Shown here: piece after piece, positions 9,698 through 19,387 of the stretch
How the letters are laid out: each line of letters begins with the position of its first letter
Position numbering within the stretch: the stretch's first letter is position 1
Assembly: GCA_913776255.1 (NCBI GenBank)
Contig: CAJYLV010000022.1
Span: forward strand, 25,254-89,253
Length of the DNA stretch: 64,000 nt
Source of the DNA: an uncultured Sphingomonas sp.
GTDB taxonomy: Bacteria > Pseudomonadota > Alphaproteobacteria > Sphingomonadales > Sphingomonadaceae
Direction: 5' to 3'
The notes under the pieces: model-generated
The model's database searches: none
Seen by the model: the letters and a program-made list of their open reading frames with translations, nothing else
Told to the model about the DNA's origin: nothing
Made by a program: the position numbers and the translations under genes

Positions 9698-9715
9698 CGT
9701 TACGGATTGGTAACG
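9698..9715. promoter_or_regulatory. Candidate operator upstream of the DUF4403 gene
   Basis: A perfect 6-bp inverted repeat CGTTAC-GGATTG-GTAACG ends 23 bp before the start codon. It is placed where a repressor or activator could bind. The binding protein is unknown. Confidence 0.3.
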
Positions 9716-9738
9716 TCACTCAGGGGACGGAGACCGGC

Positions 9739-11199
9739 GTGCGGCGCGTGTTGCTCTTATTCGTGCTGCTCGCTGCCGGATGCGCGCGGCAGCAGCCCTC
9801 CCCTGCCCCGCCGCGCGTCGAGAGCGCGATCGCGCCCTTTCCCGACCAGACCTCGACGATCGTCGTGCCGGTGACGGCGCGGCTCGACCAGCTCGAGCGC
9901 GGGCTCGACAGGCGTACGCCCCGCGTGCTGTGGACGATCGACGAGCATCGCGACACATGCGTCAGGGGCAAGCGCGTCGACCTCGGGATCGGCAAGGTCA
10001 AGGTGACCCCCGACCTCGGCTGCCGGCTGGTCGGGCAGGTGACGCGCGGGGCGATCCGCGTGTCCGGGCGCGGCGAGCGGCTCGACATCACCATGCCCGT
10101 CTCCGCGGTCATCCATGTCCGCGACATCGGCGGCGTGCTCGGCGAGACCGTGACCGCCCGCGCGATGGTCCACGCCACCGGCAAGCTGGCGATCGTCGGC
10201 AACTGGCAACCGCGCGCGACGCTCGACCTCGCCTATGACTGGCGCGAGCCGCCGGGGATCGATATCGCGGGGCAGCGGATCACCTTCACCAGCCGCGCCG
10301 ACCAGAAGCTCAGGCGCGTCGTCGCGAAACTGGAGCGCGATTTGCCCGGCGAGGTGGCGAAGCTCGACCTGCGCGGGCAGCTGGACGGCGCGTGGCGCCA
10401 CGGCTTCACGGTGATCGAACTCAGCAAGCGCAATCCGCCGGCGTGGATGCGCGTCGCGCCGCGCGCGCTGGGGGTCGGCGGCTACCGGGTCACCGGGCGC
10501 GACTTGCAACTGACGCTGGCGGCGGAGGCGCTGACGCAGACCTATGTCGGCAAGCGGCCGCCCGACCCGACCCCGATCCCACTCCCGCCGCCATCGCCCG
10601 TGGCCGGGCAGCCGGGATTGCGCTTCTTCATCCCGGTGCTGGCCGATTACGCGCAGCTCGAACCGGTGGTGCTGCGGACGCTGGGCAAGCTGGCCGACAA
10701 AGGCATCTCGCTGACCGGCATCGGCCCGGTCGACGTCCAGTTCGGCAAGGTGACGGTCTATGCCACCGCCAACAACCGGCTCGCGGTGGGCGTCACCGCG
10801 CGCGTGACGCCGCGCGACCGCCGCTTCCCCCCGACGAGCGGCGAGGCGTGGCTGACCGCGCAGCCCTATAATGAGGAGAATTCGCAGCTGGTGCGCGCGC
10901 GCGACGTGCAGCTGGCCGCGGACACCGATTCGGACGCGGTCGACCTGATCGTCAGCCTGCTCGACGCGACGCAGGTCCAGCAGGCGGTCGCGCTGGCCTT
11001 GCAGCACGACTTCGCGCCCGATTATCAGGAGGTGCTCGCCAAGGCGCAGGGCGCGATCGGCGCGCGACAGGAAGGTGACTTCTTCCTGTCGACCGACGTG
11101 ACGCGCGTGACGACCGGGCGGCTGCAGGTGACCGGCGCGGGCCTGTTCCTGCCTGTCCGTGCGGAGGGCGCGGCGCGGATCGCCTATCGGCCGCGGTGA
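9739..11199 (+). CDS. DUF4403 family lipoprotein
   Basis: This is a predicted periplasm-facing lipoprotein of unknown function. The start is a GTG followed by RRVLLLFVLLAAGCARQ, a short hydrophobic signal peptide ending in the lipobox LAAGC, so Cys16 would be lipidated. The remaining 470 residues are beta-rich with repeated amphipathic strands. They match the general pattern of DUF4403, which has two tandem lipid-binding-like halves; the second half begins after the proline-rich linker PDPTPIPLPPPSP. It is convergent with dnaB. The family role is not established; lipid or envelope homeostasis is a guess. Confidence 0.78.
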   Translation: MRRVLLLFVLLAAGCARQQPSPAPPRVESAIAPFPDQTSTIVVPVTARLDQLERGLDRRTPRVLWTIDEHRDTCVRGKRVDLGIGKVKVTPDLGCRLVGQVTRGAIRVSGRGERLDITMPVSAVIHVRDIGGVLGETVTARAMVHATGKLAIVGNWQPRATLDLAYDWREPPGIDIAGQRITFTSRADQKLRRVVAKLERDLPGEVAKLDLRGQLDGAWRHGFTVIELSKRNPPAWMRVAPRALGVGGYRVTGRDLQLTLAAEALTQTYVGKRPPDPTPIPLPPPSPVAGQPGLRFFIPVLADYAQLEPVVLRTLGKLADKGISLTGIGPVDVQFGKVTVYATANNRLAVGVTARVTPRDRRFPPTSGEAWLTAQPYNEENSQLVRARDVQLAADTDSDAVDLIVSLLDATQVQQAVALALQHDFAPDYQEVLAKAQGAIGARQEGDFFLSTDVTRVTTGRLQVTGAGLFLPVRAEGAARIAYRPR

Positions 11200-11273
11200 G
11201 GGCGCGCCGTCTTGGCTTCTCCGACGGAAGGCGGCTGGAAAAAGTCGGCTTGAAGGTCCCGCCCGCCTCCTTC

Positions 11274-11354
11274 CGTCATCCCGGACTTGATCCGGGATCC
11301 CGCTTCTTACCTTGCCCCGGAAAAGCGGGGCCCCGGATCAAGTCCGGGGCGACG
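11274..11354. repeat. REP-like palindromic element, family B copy 1
   Basis: The paired arms CGTCATCCCGGACTTGATCC and GGATCAAGTCCGGGGCGACG surround GGATCCCGCTTCTT...AAGCGGGGCC. It lies between the convergent 3' ends of the DUF4403 gene and dnaB. Related copies occur throughout the window. Confidence 0.85.
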
Positions 11355-11379
11355 GCGCGTGGTTGGCGGGTGGACGCTC

Positions 11380-12867
11380 CTAGAAGCCGGCGTAATCCGA
11401 GAAGCGCGTGATCGTCGGGTCGAACTTCAGCACCACCTTGCCGGTCGCGCCGTGGCGCTGCTTGGCGACGATCAGCTCGGCGAGGCCGTAGACGCGCTCC
11501 ATATCGGCGGCCCAGCGCGCGTGATCCTCGAACACCTTGGCTTCGTCGCCTTCCATCGGGCGCTTCGGCTCGCGCTGCGCGGTGTAATAATCCTCGCGGA
11601 ACACGAACCACACCATGTCGGCGTCCTGCTCGATCGACCCCGATTCGCGCAGGTCCGAGAGCATCGGGCGCTTGTCCTCGCGGCTTTCGACCGCACGGCT
11701 GAGCTGCGACAGCGCGAGCACGGGAACGTTCATGTCCTTGGCCAAGGTCTTCAACCCGCGGGAAATCTCCGAGATTTCCTGCACGCGGTTGCCGTCGCCC
11801 TTGCCCGAACCGGTCAGCAGCTGGAGATAGTCGACGACCACCAGCCCGATCTCGTTGTTGTGCCGCCGCTGGAGCCGGCGGACGCGGGTGTGGAGCGAGG
11901 CGATCGTCAGGCCGCCGGTGTCGTCGATGAAGAAGGGCAGCGTCTCCAGCTCGGCCGCCGCCGCCGCGAGCTGCTCGAACTCGGCCTTGCTGATCTTGCC
12001 CATGCGCAGCGCCTCGGAGCTGATCCGCGACTGTTCGGCGAGGATACGCGTCGCGAGCTGGTCGGCGCTCATTTCGAGGCTGAAGAACGCGACCTTCGCG
12101 CCGACCGACTTGGACGGCGGGATGCCGTCGCGCATGTCGCGCATCCAGCGTTGCGCGGCGTTGAAGGCGATGTTGGTGGCCAGCGACGTCTTGCCCATGC
12201 CGGGGCGGCCGGCGAGGATCATCAAGTCGGAATGGTGCATGCCGCCGATCTTGGCGTTGACGGTGTCGAGCCCGGTGGTGACGCCGCTGAGATTCCCGCC
12301 CCAGTTGAGCGCCTTCTCTGCCATCTTGACCGCCATCGTGCTGGCCTGCGCGAAGCTCTTGACGCTGTTCTCGGCCCCGCCGTCGGCGGCGACGCGGTAC
12401 AATTCCTCCTCGGCGGCCTCGATCTGCGCGCGCGGGTTGACCTCCTCGCTGGTGTCCATCGCGCGGTCGACCATCGAATGGCCGACCGAGACGAGCGTGC
12501 GCAGCATCGCGAGATCGTAGATCTGCGTCGCGAACTGCCGCGCGCCGATCAGCCCCGCGCCGGAGCCGGTCAGGCTGGCGAGATAGGCGACCCCGCCCAG
12601 CTCCTTCATCCCCTCGTCCGCCTCGAACATCGGGCGCAGCGTGACGGGGGTGGCGAGCATGTCCTGCGACCGCAGCGACTTGATCGCCGCGAAGATCCGG
12701 CCGTGGACGGGTTCGTAGAAGTGCATCGGCTCCAGCCGGTCGACGATGTCGTCGGCCAGCCGGTTGTCGATCATCATCGCGCCGAGCATCGCGGCCTCCG
12801 CCTCGACGTTGCGGGGCAGATGGACGGGTTCGGCCGAAGCCGGTTGCGGGAATGCCAGAGTCGCCAT
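11380..12867 (-). CDS. dnaB: Replicative DNA helicase DnaB
   Basis: DnaB is the hexameric 5'-3' helicase that unwinds the chromosome at the replication fork. The track ORF runs on upstream to 13608, but the ATG at 12867 (MATLAFPQPASAEP) gives 495 residues, the usual length, with LPRNVEAEAAMLGAMMID opening the N-terminal helical domain. The RecA-like domain has Walker A GRPGMGKTS at about residue 220, Walker B LVVVDYLQLL, and the RESGSIEQDADMVWF segment. No intein or truncation is seen. It is divergent from the UPF0262 gene across 84 bp. Confidence 0.97.
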   Translation of the reverse strand: MATLAFPQPASAEPVHLPRNVEAEAAMLGAMMIDNRLADDIVDRLEPMHFYEPVHGRIFAAIKSLRSQDMLATPVTLRPMFEADEGMKELGGVAYLASLTGSGAGLIGARQFATQIYDLAMLRTLVSVGHSMVDRAMDTSEEVNPRAQIEAAEEELYRVAADGGAENSVKSFAQASTMAVKMAEKALNWGGNLSGVTTGLDTVNAKIGGMHHSDLMILAGRPGMGKTSLATNIAFNAAQRWMRDMRDGIPPSKSVGAKVAFFSLEMSADQLATRILAEQSRISSEALRMGKISKAEFEQLAAAAAELETLPFFIDDTGGLTIASLHTRVRRLQRRHNNEIGLVVVDYLQLLTGSGKGDGNRVQEISEISRGLKTLAKDMNVPVLALSQLSRAVESREDKRPMLSDLRESGSIEQDADMVWFVFREDYYTAQREPKRPMEGDEAKVFEDHARWAADMERVYGLAELIVAKQRHGATGKVVLKFDPTITRFSDYAGF

Positions 12868-12951
12868 TTCCCCGGCTATAGCCGATCTGGCCGCGTCGCA
12901 TAACCGGGATCGGCGTTGTCGCGCCGCGACTTCGGCTTTAACGGGACACGG

Positions 12952-13434
12952 ATGGCCGATCCGCGGATCATCGACATCGAACTCGACGAGCGCACGATCC
13001 TGTGGCGCTCGGCCGATATCGAGCAGGAACGGCGGATCGCAATCTTCGACCTGATCGAGGACAATCACTTCGCGCCGCAACGCGAAGCGCCCGACGGCTA
13101 TGCCGGGCCGTACCGCGTCAAGCTGGGCGTCGAGGAAGGGCGGCTGGCGATCCAGATCGCGCGCGAGGACGGCACGCCGCTGGAGACTTTGGTGCTGGGG
13201 CTGGCGCGCTTCCGGCGGCCGATCCGCGACTATTTCGCTATTTGCGATAGTTACTTCCAGGCGATCCGCCAGTCGACGCCGGCGCAGATCGAGACGGTCG
13301 ACATGGCGCGGCGCGGCATCCACAACGACGCCGCCGAGCTGCTGCGCGAGCGGCTGGACGGCAAGATCCATATCGATTTCGACACGGCGCGGCGGCTGTT
13401 CACGCTCATCTGCGTCCTGCACATCAAGGCTTGA
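12952..13434 (+). CDS. UPF0262 family protein
   Basis: This uncharacterised alphaproteobacterial protein is 160 residues from the ATG at 12952; the track ORF adds 12 residues that do not fit the family start. Recognisable UPF0262 segments are ERRIAIFDLIEDNHF, the FRRPIRDYFAICDSYF block, ETVDMARRGIHNDAAELL and the closing DTARRLFTLICVLHIKA. It looks soluble with no signal peptide. A GH25-like gene begins 10 bp after its stop, so they are probably co-transcribed. The function is unknown; the family name rests on recalled motif similarity. Confidence 0.85.
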   Translation: MADPRIIDIELDERTILWRSADIEQERRIAIFDLIEDNHFAPQREAPDGYAGPYRVKLGVEEGRLAIQIAREDGTPLETLVLGLARFRRPIRDYFAICDSYFQAIRQSTPAQIETVDMARRGIHNDAAELLRERLDGKIHIDFDTARRLFTLICVLHIKA

Positions 13435-13444
13435 GTTACGGAAT

Positions 13445-14140
13445 ATGTGGGGTTTGGGACGGCTCGTGCTGGTTCTGGCCGCGTTGGCGCTGGCCGGCGT
13501 GGCGGGGTGGCGGCTCGCGGTGCGCTGGGCGCCGGGGGGCGAAAAATACCCGATGCAGGGCGTCGACGTGTCCGAAAATACCGGCACGATCGTGTGGCCG
13601 GTGCTCAAGGGTGCGTCGGGCGCCCGCTTCGGCTATGCGGTGGCGACGGTCGGTGCCACGACCCGCGACCGCAACTTCCAGGCGAACTGGGACGCGATGG
13701 CGAAGGTCGGACTGAAGCGCGGCGCGGTGCACGTCTTCTCCTTCTGCCAGTCGCCGCGCGTGCAGGGCGACGTGTTCAACACCGTCGTGCCGCGCGACCT
13801 GAAGGCGCTGCCGGCCGCGATCACGTTCGACTATGACGACGCCTGCCCCGACCGGCCGGAGCGCGCCGCGCTGATTGCGGGCGTGCGCGCGATGATCGAG
13901 CGGATCGAGGCGCATATGGGAAAGCCGGTGGTGCTGCGCATCTCCGAGGACGTCGAGGACGATTACCGGCTGACCGAGGCGTTCGACCGCAAATGGTGGG
14001 CGATGGGCAATTTCCTCAAGCCAGGCTATGGCGCGCGGCCGTGGGCGGTGTGGCGCGCCAGCGACATGCGCGGCGTCGACGGGGTCGACGGCCCGGTGGA
14101 TTGGGATGTGGCGACGGAAGGAGCCTTCGAGGATGAATGA
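13445..14140 (+). CDS. GH25-like (lysozyme-fold) membrane-anchored protein with altered active site
   Basis: This 231-residue protein has an N-terminal membrane anchor (LVLVLAALALAGVAGW) followed by a domain resembling glycoside hydrolase family 25, the Chalaropsis-type muramidases. The first-strand motif GVDVSENTG keeps the family Asp (D41). At the position where GH25 enzymes usually carry an acidic DxE, here I read FDYDD (about 128-132), and the usual KATEG is VATVG. The protein may therefore have altered or no hydrolase activity. The start ATG lies 10 bp after the UPF0262 stop, and the end overlaps the cytidine deaminase start. The family call is moderate; the catalytic inference is mine. 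Confidence 0.68.
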   Translation: MWGLGRLVLVLAALALAGVAGWRLAVRWAPGGEKYPMQGVDVSENTGTIVWPVLKGASGARFGYAVATVGATTRDRNFQANWDAMAKVGLKRGAVHVFSFCQSPRVQGDVFNTVVPRDLKALPAAITFDYDDACPDRPERAALIAGVRAMIERIEAHMGKPVVLRISEDVEDDYRLTEAFDRKWWAMGNFLKPGYGARPWAVWRASDMRGVDGVDGPVDWDVATEGAFEDE

Positions 14141-14579
14141 CGCACCCCGGCTGATCGCCGCCGCGCGCGATGCGGCGCGCCATGCCCATGCGCCTTATTC
14201 GCGCTTCGCGGTCGGCGCGGCGGTGCTGCTGACTGACGGCAGCATCGTGACCGGCGCGAATGTTGAGAATGCCAGCTACGGCCTGTCGCTGTGCGCCGAG
14301 ACGGTGGCGATCGCGACCGTCTCCGCACAAGGGCGGTTGCGCGAGGTGGTCGCGGTGGGGGTGATCGGCGGCGCGATGGATGCCGGGGGGGGCGCGCGCG
14401 GCGACGAACCGGTGCGGCCGTGCGGGCGGTGCCGGCAGGTGCTCAACGAGGCGGCGCAGCTCGGCGGGCGCGACCTGGCGGTGCATTGCGCGGGTGCCGA
14501 GGGGGAAAGGGTGGCGAGCTACCGGCTAAGCGAACTGCTGCCCGATGCGTTCGGGCCGGGGGATCTGGGGATTTCGTGA
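14133..14579 (+). CDS. cdd: Cytidine deaminase
   Basis: This enzyme hydrolyses cytidine and deoxycytidine to uridine and deoxyuridine for pyrimidine salvage in the cytoplasm. It has 148 residues, the length of the small homotetrameric class. The zinc site is complete: Cys54 with catalytic Glu56 in SLCAETVA, and Cys97 and Cys100 in RPCGRCRQVL. The substrate-binding NVENASYG is present. The ATG overlaps the end of the GH25-like gene by 8 bp and follows a GGAAGGAG-type ribosome site. The track ORF's longer N-terminus lies in the upstream gene and is not needed. Confidence 0.95.
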   Translation: MNDAPRLIAAARDAARHAHAPYSRFAVGAAVLLTDGSIVTGANVENASYGLSLCAETVAIATVSAQGRLREVVAVGVIGGAMDAGGGARGDEPVRPCGRCRQVLNEAAQLGGRDLAVHCAGAEGERVASYRLSELLPDAFGPGDLGIS

Positions 14580-14628
14580 TTCCCGGCAGGTGATTTCTTG
14601 CTTCCTTTTCCGGGCGCGGGGGGAGGAG

Positions 14629-14661
14629 AAGCGGGATCCCGGGTCGAGCCCGGGATGACGG
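14629..14661. repeat. Half-copy of REP-like family B (copy 2)
   Basis: One arm of the family B palindrome is present, AGCGGGATCCCGGGTCGAGCCCGGGATGACGG. It lies downstream of cdd and has no matching left arm. Confidence 0.6.
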
Positions 14662-14692
14662 CAGGGGTTGAGCGGGCGGCAGCCCCGGAAAC

Positions 14693-14825
14693 CGTCGCCC
14701 CTGCGGAGGCAGGGGCCTATCGCTGTATCGTCCGGGCGGAATGGCTGACACAGGCGCCGTCGCCCCTGTGACCAACCGCCCGGCAAAATAGACAGACATG
14801 GGCCCCTGCCTGCGCAGGGGCGACG
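14693..14825. repeat. 132-bp MITE-like element, family C copy 1
   Basis: The outer inverted arms are CGTCGCCCCTGCGGAGGCAG and CTGCCTGCGCAGGGGCGACG, with ATCGCTGT and ACAGACATG just inside and a CTGACACA core. A second copy follows 35 bp later, giving a near-tandem pair in the 430 bp gap between cdd and the tRNA. No gene was seen in this gap. Confidence 0.85.
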
Positions 14826-14860
14826 GTATTTTGGGGTGCGCCTCCGACCCTGCCAAGCGT

Positions 14861-14992
14861 CGTCGCCCCTGCGGAGGCAGGGGCCTATGGCTGCATCGTC
14901 CGGATGGAGTGGCTGACACAGGCGCCGCCGCTCCTGTGACCAACCACCCGGCAAAATAGACAGACATGGGCCCCTGCCTGCGCAGGGGCGAC
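14861..14992. repeat. 132-bp MITE-like element, family C copy 2
   Basis: It is nearly identical to the preceding copy, sharing the internal CCGGCAAAATAGACAGACAT stretch. That suggests a recent local duplication. It ends about 18 bp before the 3' end of the tRNA-Leu gene. Confidence 0.85.
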
Positions 14993-15010
14993 CGGCGTTT
15001 TGATTTGGGG

Positions 15011-15094
15011 TGGTGCGGGCGGTCGGACTCGAACCGACATGTATTGCTACGGCAGATTTTGAGTCTGCTGCGTCTACCATTTCGCCACGCCCGC
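15011..15094 (-). tRNA. tRNA-Leu (anticodon CAA)
   Basis: On the minus strand the sequence folds into a cloverleaf. The acceptor GCGGGCG pairs with CGCCCGC, an encoded CCA follows (TGG at 15011-15013 on the plus strand), and the T arm is GGTTCGAGTCC. The anticodon stem GCAGA/TCTGC encloses loop CTCAAAA, giving anticodon CAA, which reads UUG. The variable arm is longer than in class I tRNAs, as expected for leucine. Total length with CCA is 84 nt. No intact integrated element is seen at its 3' end, only the family C repeats. Confidence 0.95.
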
Positions 15095-15203
15095 AGCGTG
15101 CGACCGGCGGCGCTATAGGGCAGCAATTCGCCGCTGGCTAGCTGTCGCCGTCTTGACCCATCACCCGCTTAGGCGTCATCGCACATCGCCATAGGAGAGC
15201 TGC

Positions 15204-17132
<1,929 letters not shown>

Positions 17133-17161
17133 AAGCCGGGCAGCTGCCAGTAGCTTACTTT

Positions 17162-17269
17162 CGTCATCCCGAACCCGATCCGCGATCTCTCTTCTTCACC
17201 CAACCGCAAGGGAAGAAGCGGACTCCGGAACAATACTTTCCTGAGCCTGTCGAAGGGTCCGGGGCGACA
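17162..17269. repeat. Degenerate family B element (copy 3)
   Basis: It starts TCGTCATCCCGAACCCGATC and ends GGTCCGGGGCGACA, with many mismatches. An inserted segment CCTGAGCCTGTCGAAGG is itself a common sphingomonad repeat motif. It looks like an older, mosaic copy downstream of acs. Confidence 0.55.
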
Positions 17270-17328
17270 ATGAAAGTTGGTGCAAAACAGTAACTAGAGT
17301 GTGATGACGTAAAATTGAATATACGGTC

Positions 17329-17405
17329 CGTCATTGCGAGCGTAGCGAAGCAATCTAGGGCGTCATGGTCCGGCCCTGGATTGCTTCGCTACGCTCGCAA
17401 TGACG
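17329..17405. repeat. 77-bp palindromic element, family A copy 2
   Basis: Both arms CGTCATTGCGAGCGTAGCGA and TCGCTACGCTCGCAATGACG are intact. It ends 43 bp before the purU start. With the degenerate family B element it fills most of the 316 bp acs-purU gap. Confidence 0.88.
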
Positions 17406-17448
17406 GATCAAATTGACATCATTATGCTCTAAAACGCAAGGGCGGACG

Positions 17449-18297
17449 ATGGACGATCTGTACGTACTGCGGCTGTCGTGCCGCAACCGGCCGGGACTGG
17501 TGGCGCGCGTCGCCACCTTCCTCGCCGAGCGCGGCGGCGACATCGTGGATGCGCAGCAATTCGACGACCGGCTGAACGAGCGCTTCTTCATGCGCGTCGT
17601 GTTCGCGCTGCCCGGCGCCGACGTGGCGGCGCTGCGCGACGCCTTCGCGCCGGTCGCGAGCGCGATCGGCGCCGACTGGACGCTCCACCCGAAGGCGCGG
17701 CTGCCGCGCGTGCTGTTGATGGTGTCGAAGTTCGACCATTGCCTCGGCGACCTGCTCTATCGCCAGCAAATCGGCGAGCTGCCGATGGCGGTGGTCGGCG
17801 TGGTCGGCAACCATCCGCGCGACGCGCTGACCGTCGATGTCGGCGCGGTGCCGTTCCACCATCTGCCGGTCACGCGCGACACCAAGCCCGCGCAGGAGGC
17901 GGCGGTGCGCGAACTGGTCGAGCAGACGGACGCGGAGCTGGTGGTGCTCGCGCGCTACATGCAGGTGCTGTCCGACGAGATGGCGGCGTGGCTGACGGGG
18001 CGCTGCATCAACATCCACCACAGCTTCCTGCCCGGCTTCAAGGGCGCGAAACCCTATCATCAGGCGCACGAGCGCGGAGTGAAGATGATCGGCGCGACCG
18101 CGCATTACGTCACCGCCGATCTCGACGAGGGGCCGATCATCGTGCAGGACGTCGAGCCGATCGGCCATGCCGACACGCCCGACGATCTGGTCCGCAAGGG
18201 CCGCGACATCGAACGCCGCGTGCTCGCCGAGGCGGTGCGGCTGCACCTCGATGGGCGGGTGCTGCTGAACGGCGGGCGCACGGTGGTTTTTCGCTAG
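17449..18297 (+). CDS. purU: Formyltetrahydrofolate deformylase PurU
   Basis: PurU hydrolyses 10-formyl-tetrahydrofolate to formate and tetrahydrofolate, balancing one-carbon pools. It has 282 residues from the ATG at 17449, preceded by AAGGGCGG; the track ORF starts at an upstream TTG. An N-terminal ACT domain ([24 protein letters not shown]) is followed by a formyltransferase fold with [20 protein letters not shown] and [17 protein letters not shown], which hold the conserved Asn, His and Asp. It may also help dispose of formate from the formaldehyde genes at 44-47 kb, though that link is inference. Confidence 0.95.
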   Translation: MDDLYVLRLSCRNRPGLVARVATFLAERGGDIVDAQQFDDRLNERFFMRVVFALPGADVAALRDAFAPVASAIGADWTLHPKARLPRVLLMVSKFDHCLGDLLYRQQIGELPMAVVGVVGNHPRDALTVDVGAVPFHHLPVTRDTKPAQEAAVRELVEQTDAELVVLARYMQVLSDEMAAWLTGRCINIHHSFLPGFKGAKPYHQAHERGVKMIGATAHYVTADLDEGPIIVQDVEPIGHADTPDDLVRKGRDIERRVLAEAVRLHLDGRVLLNGGRTVVFR

Positions 18298-18359
18298 CGG
18301 CGGGGGGTGACAGCGCCGCGACGTTAGCGCTATCTTGCCGCAAAATGCGGGAGAGAGCG

Positions 18360-19334
18360 ATGGGCGGGTTTCGGCGGGTGGCGTGCGCCATCGGGGCATT
18401 GGCGATGCTGGCGGGGGCGAGCGACGCGCCCGGATCGAACCCGATCATCCGCGACAAGTTCACCGCCGATCCCGCGCCGCTGGTCGTCGGCGACCGGCTG
18501 TACCTGTATGTCGGGCACGACGAAGCGCAGCGCGACGAAATGTTCAACATGAAGGAATGGCTGGTCTACTCGACCACCGACCTCAAACACTGGACCGATC
18601 ACGGCGCGATCATGAAGGTCGCCGACTTCACATGGGCGAAGGCCGACGCCTGGGCGTCGCAGGTCATCCAGAAGAACGGCAAATTCTATTTCTACGCCGC
18701 GGTCGAGCACGACAAGACCCACCCCGGCAAGGCGATCGCGGTGGCGGTGTCCGAGACGCCGACCGGGCCGTTCCGCGATGCCAAGGGCGCGGCGCTGATC
18801 ACCAACGAGATGACGCCGAAGGGCACGCACAGCTGGGAAGACATCGACCCAACCGTGCTGACCGACGATGACGGGACGACGTGGATCGCCTGGGGCAACC
18901 GGCAATGTTATATTGCGAAGCTCAAGCCCAACATGATCGAGATCGACGGCCCGATCACCGAGATCACCCCGCCGCATTTCGAGGAAGGGCCGTGGCTGCA
19001 CAAGCGCGGCAAGCTCTACTACCTGACCTATGCCTCGCTCGACCGCAGCAAGCATCGCGACGAGAAGATATCCTATTCCACCGCGCCGTCGATCACGGGG
19101 CCGTGGACCTATCGCGGCGAGCTGACCGGATCGGGCAAGTACAGCTTCACGATCCACCCCGGCATCGTCGAGTATAAGAAGAACTGGTATCTGTTCCTGC
19201 ACAATGCGACGGTGGCGATCGGCGATCTGAACGGCGCGATCGGGCGGCGCGCGGTGACGGTCGAGCATCTCTACTACAATCCCGACGGCACGATGAAGCC
19301 GGTGGTACAGACCGAGGCCGGCGTGTCGCGCTAG
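18360..19334 (+). CDS. Glycoside hydrolase family 43 enzyme (secreted)
   Basis: This is a predicted periplasmic beta-xylosidase or alpha-L-arabinofuranosidase type enzyme acting on hemicellulose fragments. It has 324 residues from the ATG at 18360, chosen for the GGGAGAG site 2-9 bp upstream; an in-frame ATG at 18345 is an alternative. The signal peptide is RRVACAIGALAMLAGASDA. The five-bladed propeller carries the expected acids: Asp in DPAPLVVGDRLYLY, Asp in DIDPTVLTDDDG, and the general acid Glu in FEEGPWLHKRGKLYYLTY. An esterase gene follows after about 50 bp and a TonB receptor beyond. The exact substrate cannot be read from the sequence. Confidence 0.9.
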   Translation: MGGFRRVACAIGALAMLAGASDAPGSNPIIRDKFTADPAPLVVGDRLYLYVGHDEAQRDEMFNMKEWLVYSTTDLKHWTDHGAIMKVADFTWAKADAWASQVIQKNGKFYFYAAVEHDKTHPGKAIAVAVSETPTGPFRDAKGAALITNEMTPKGTHSWEDIDPTVLTDDDGTTWIAWGNRQCYIAKLKPNMIEIDGPITEITPPHFEEGPWLHKRGKLYYLTYASLDRSKHRDEKISYSTAPSITGPWTYRGELTGSGKYSFTIHPGIVEYKKNWYLFLHNATVAIGDLNGAIGRRAVTVEHLYYNPDGTMKPVVQTEAGVSR

Positions 19335-19387
19335 GCGCGTCGTCGTCGGCAGAAATGATAACGATAACACAGATGGAGGGAATGATG

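Noticed and set aside
14693-14992. Possible CRISPR array from two near-identical units
   Set aside because: There are only two units, each is an inverted repeat of 132 bp, spacer logic is absent and no cas gene is in the window.
14693-15094. Integrated element at tRNA-Leu
   Set aside because: No integrase, no direct repeat of the tRNA 3' end and no foreign genes are present; only short repeats lie there.
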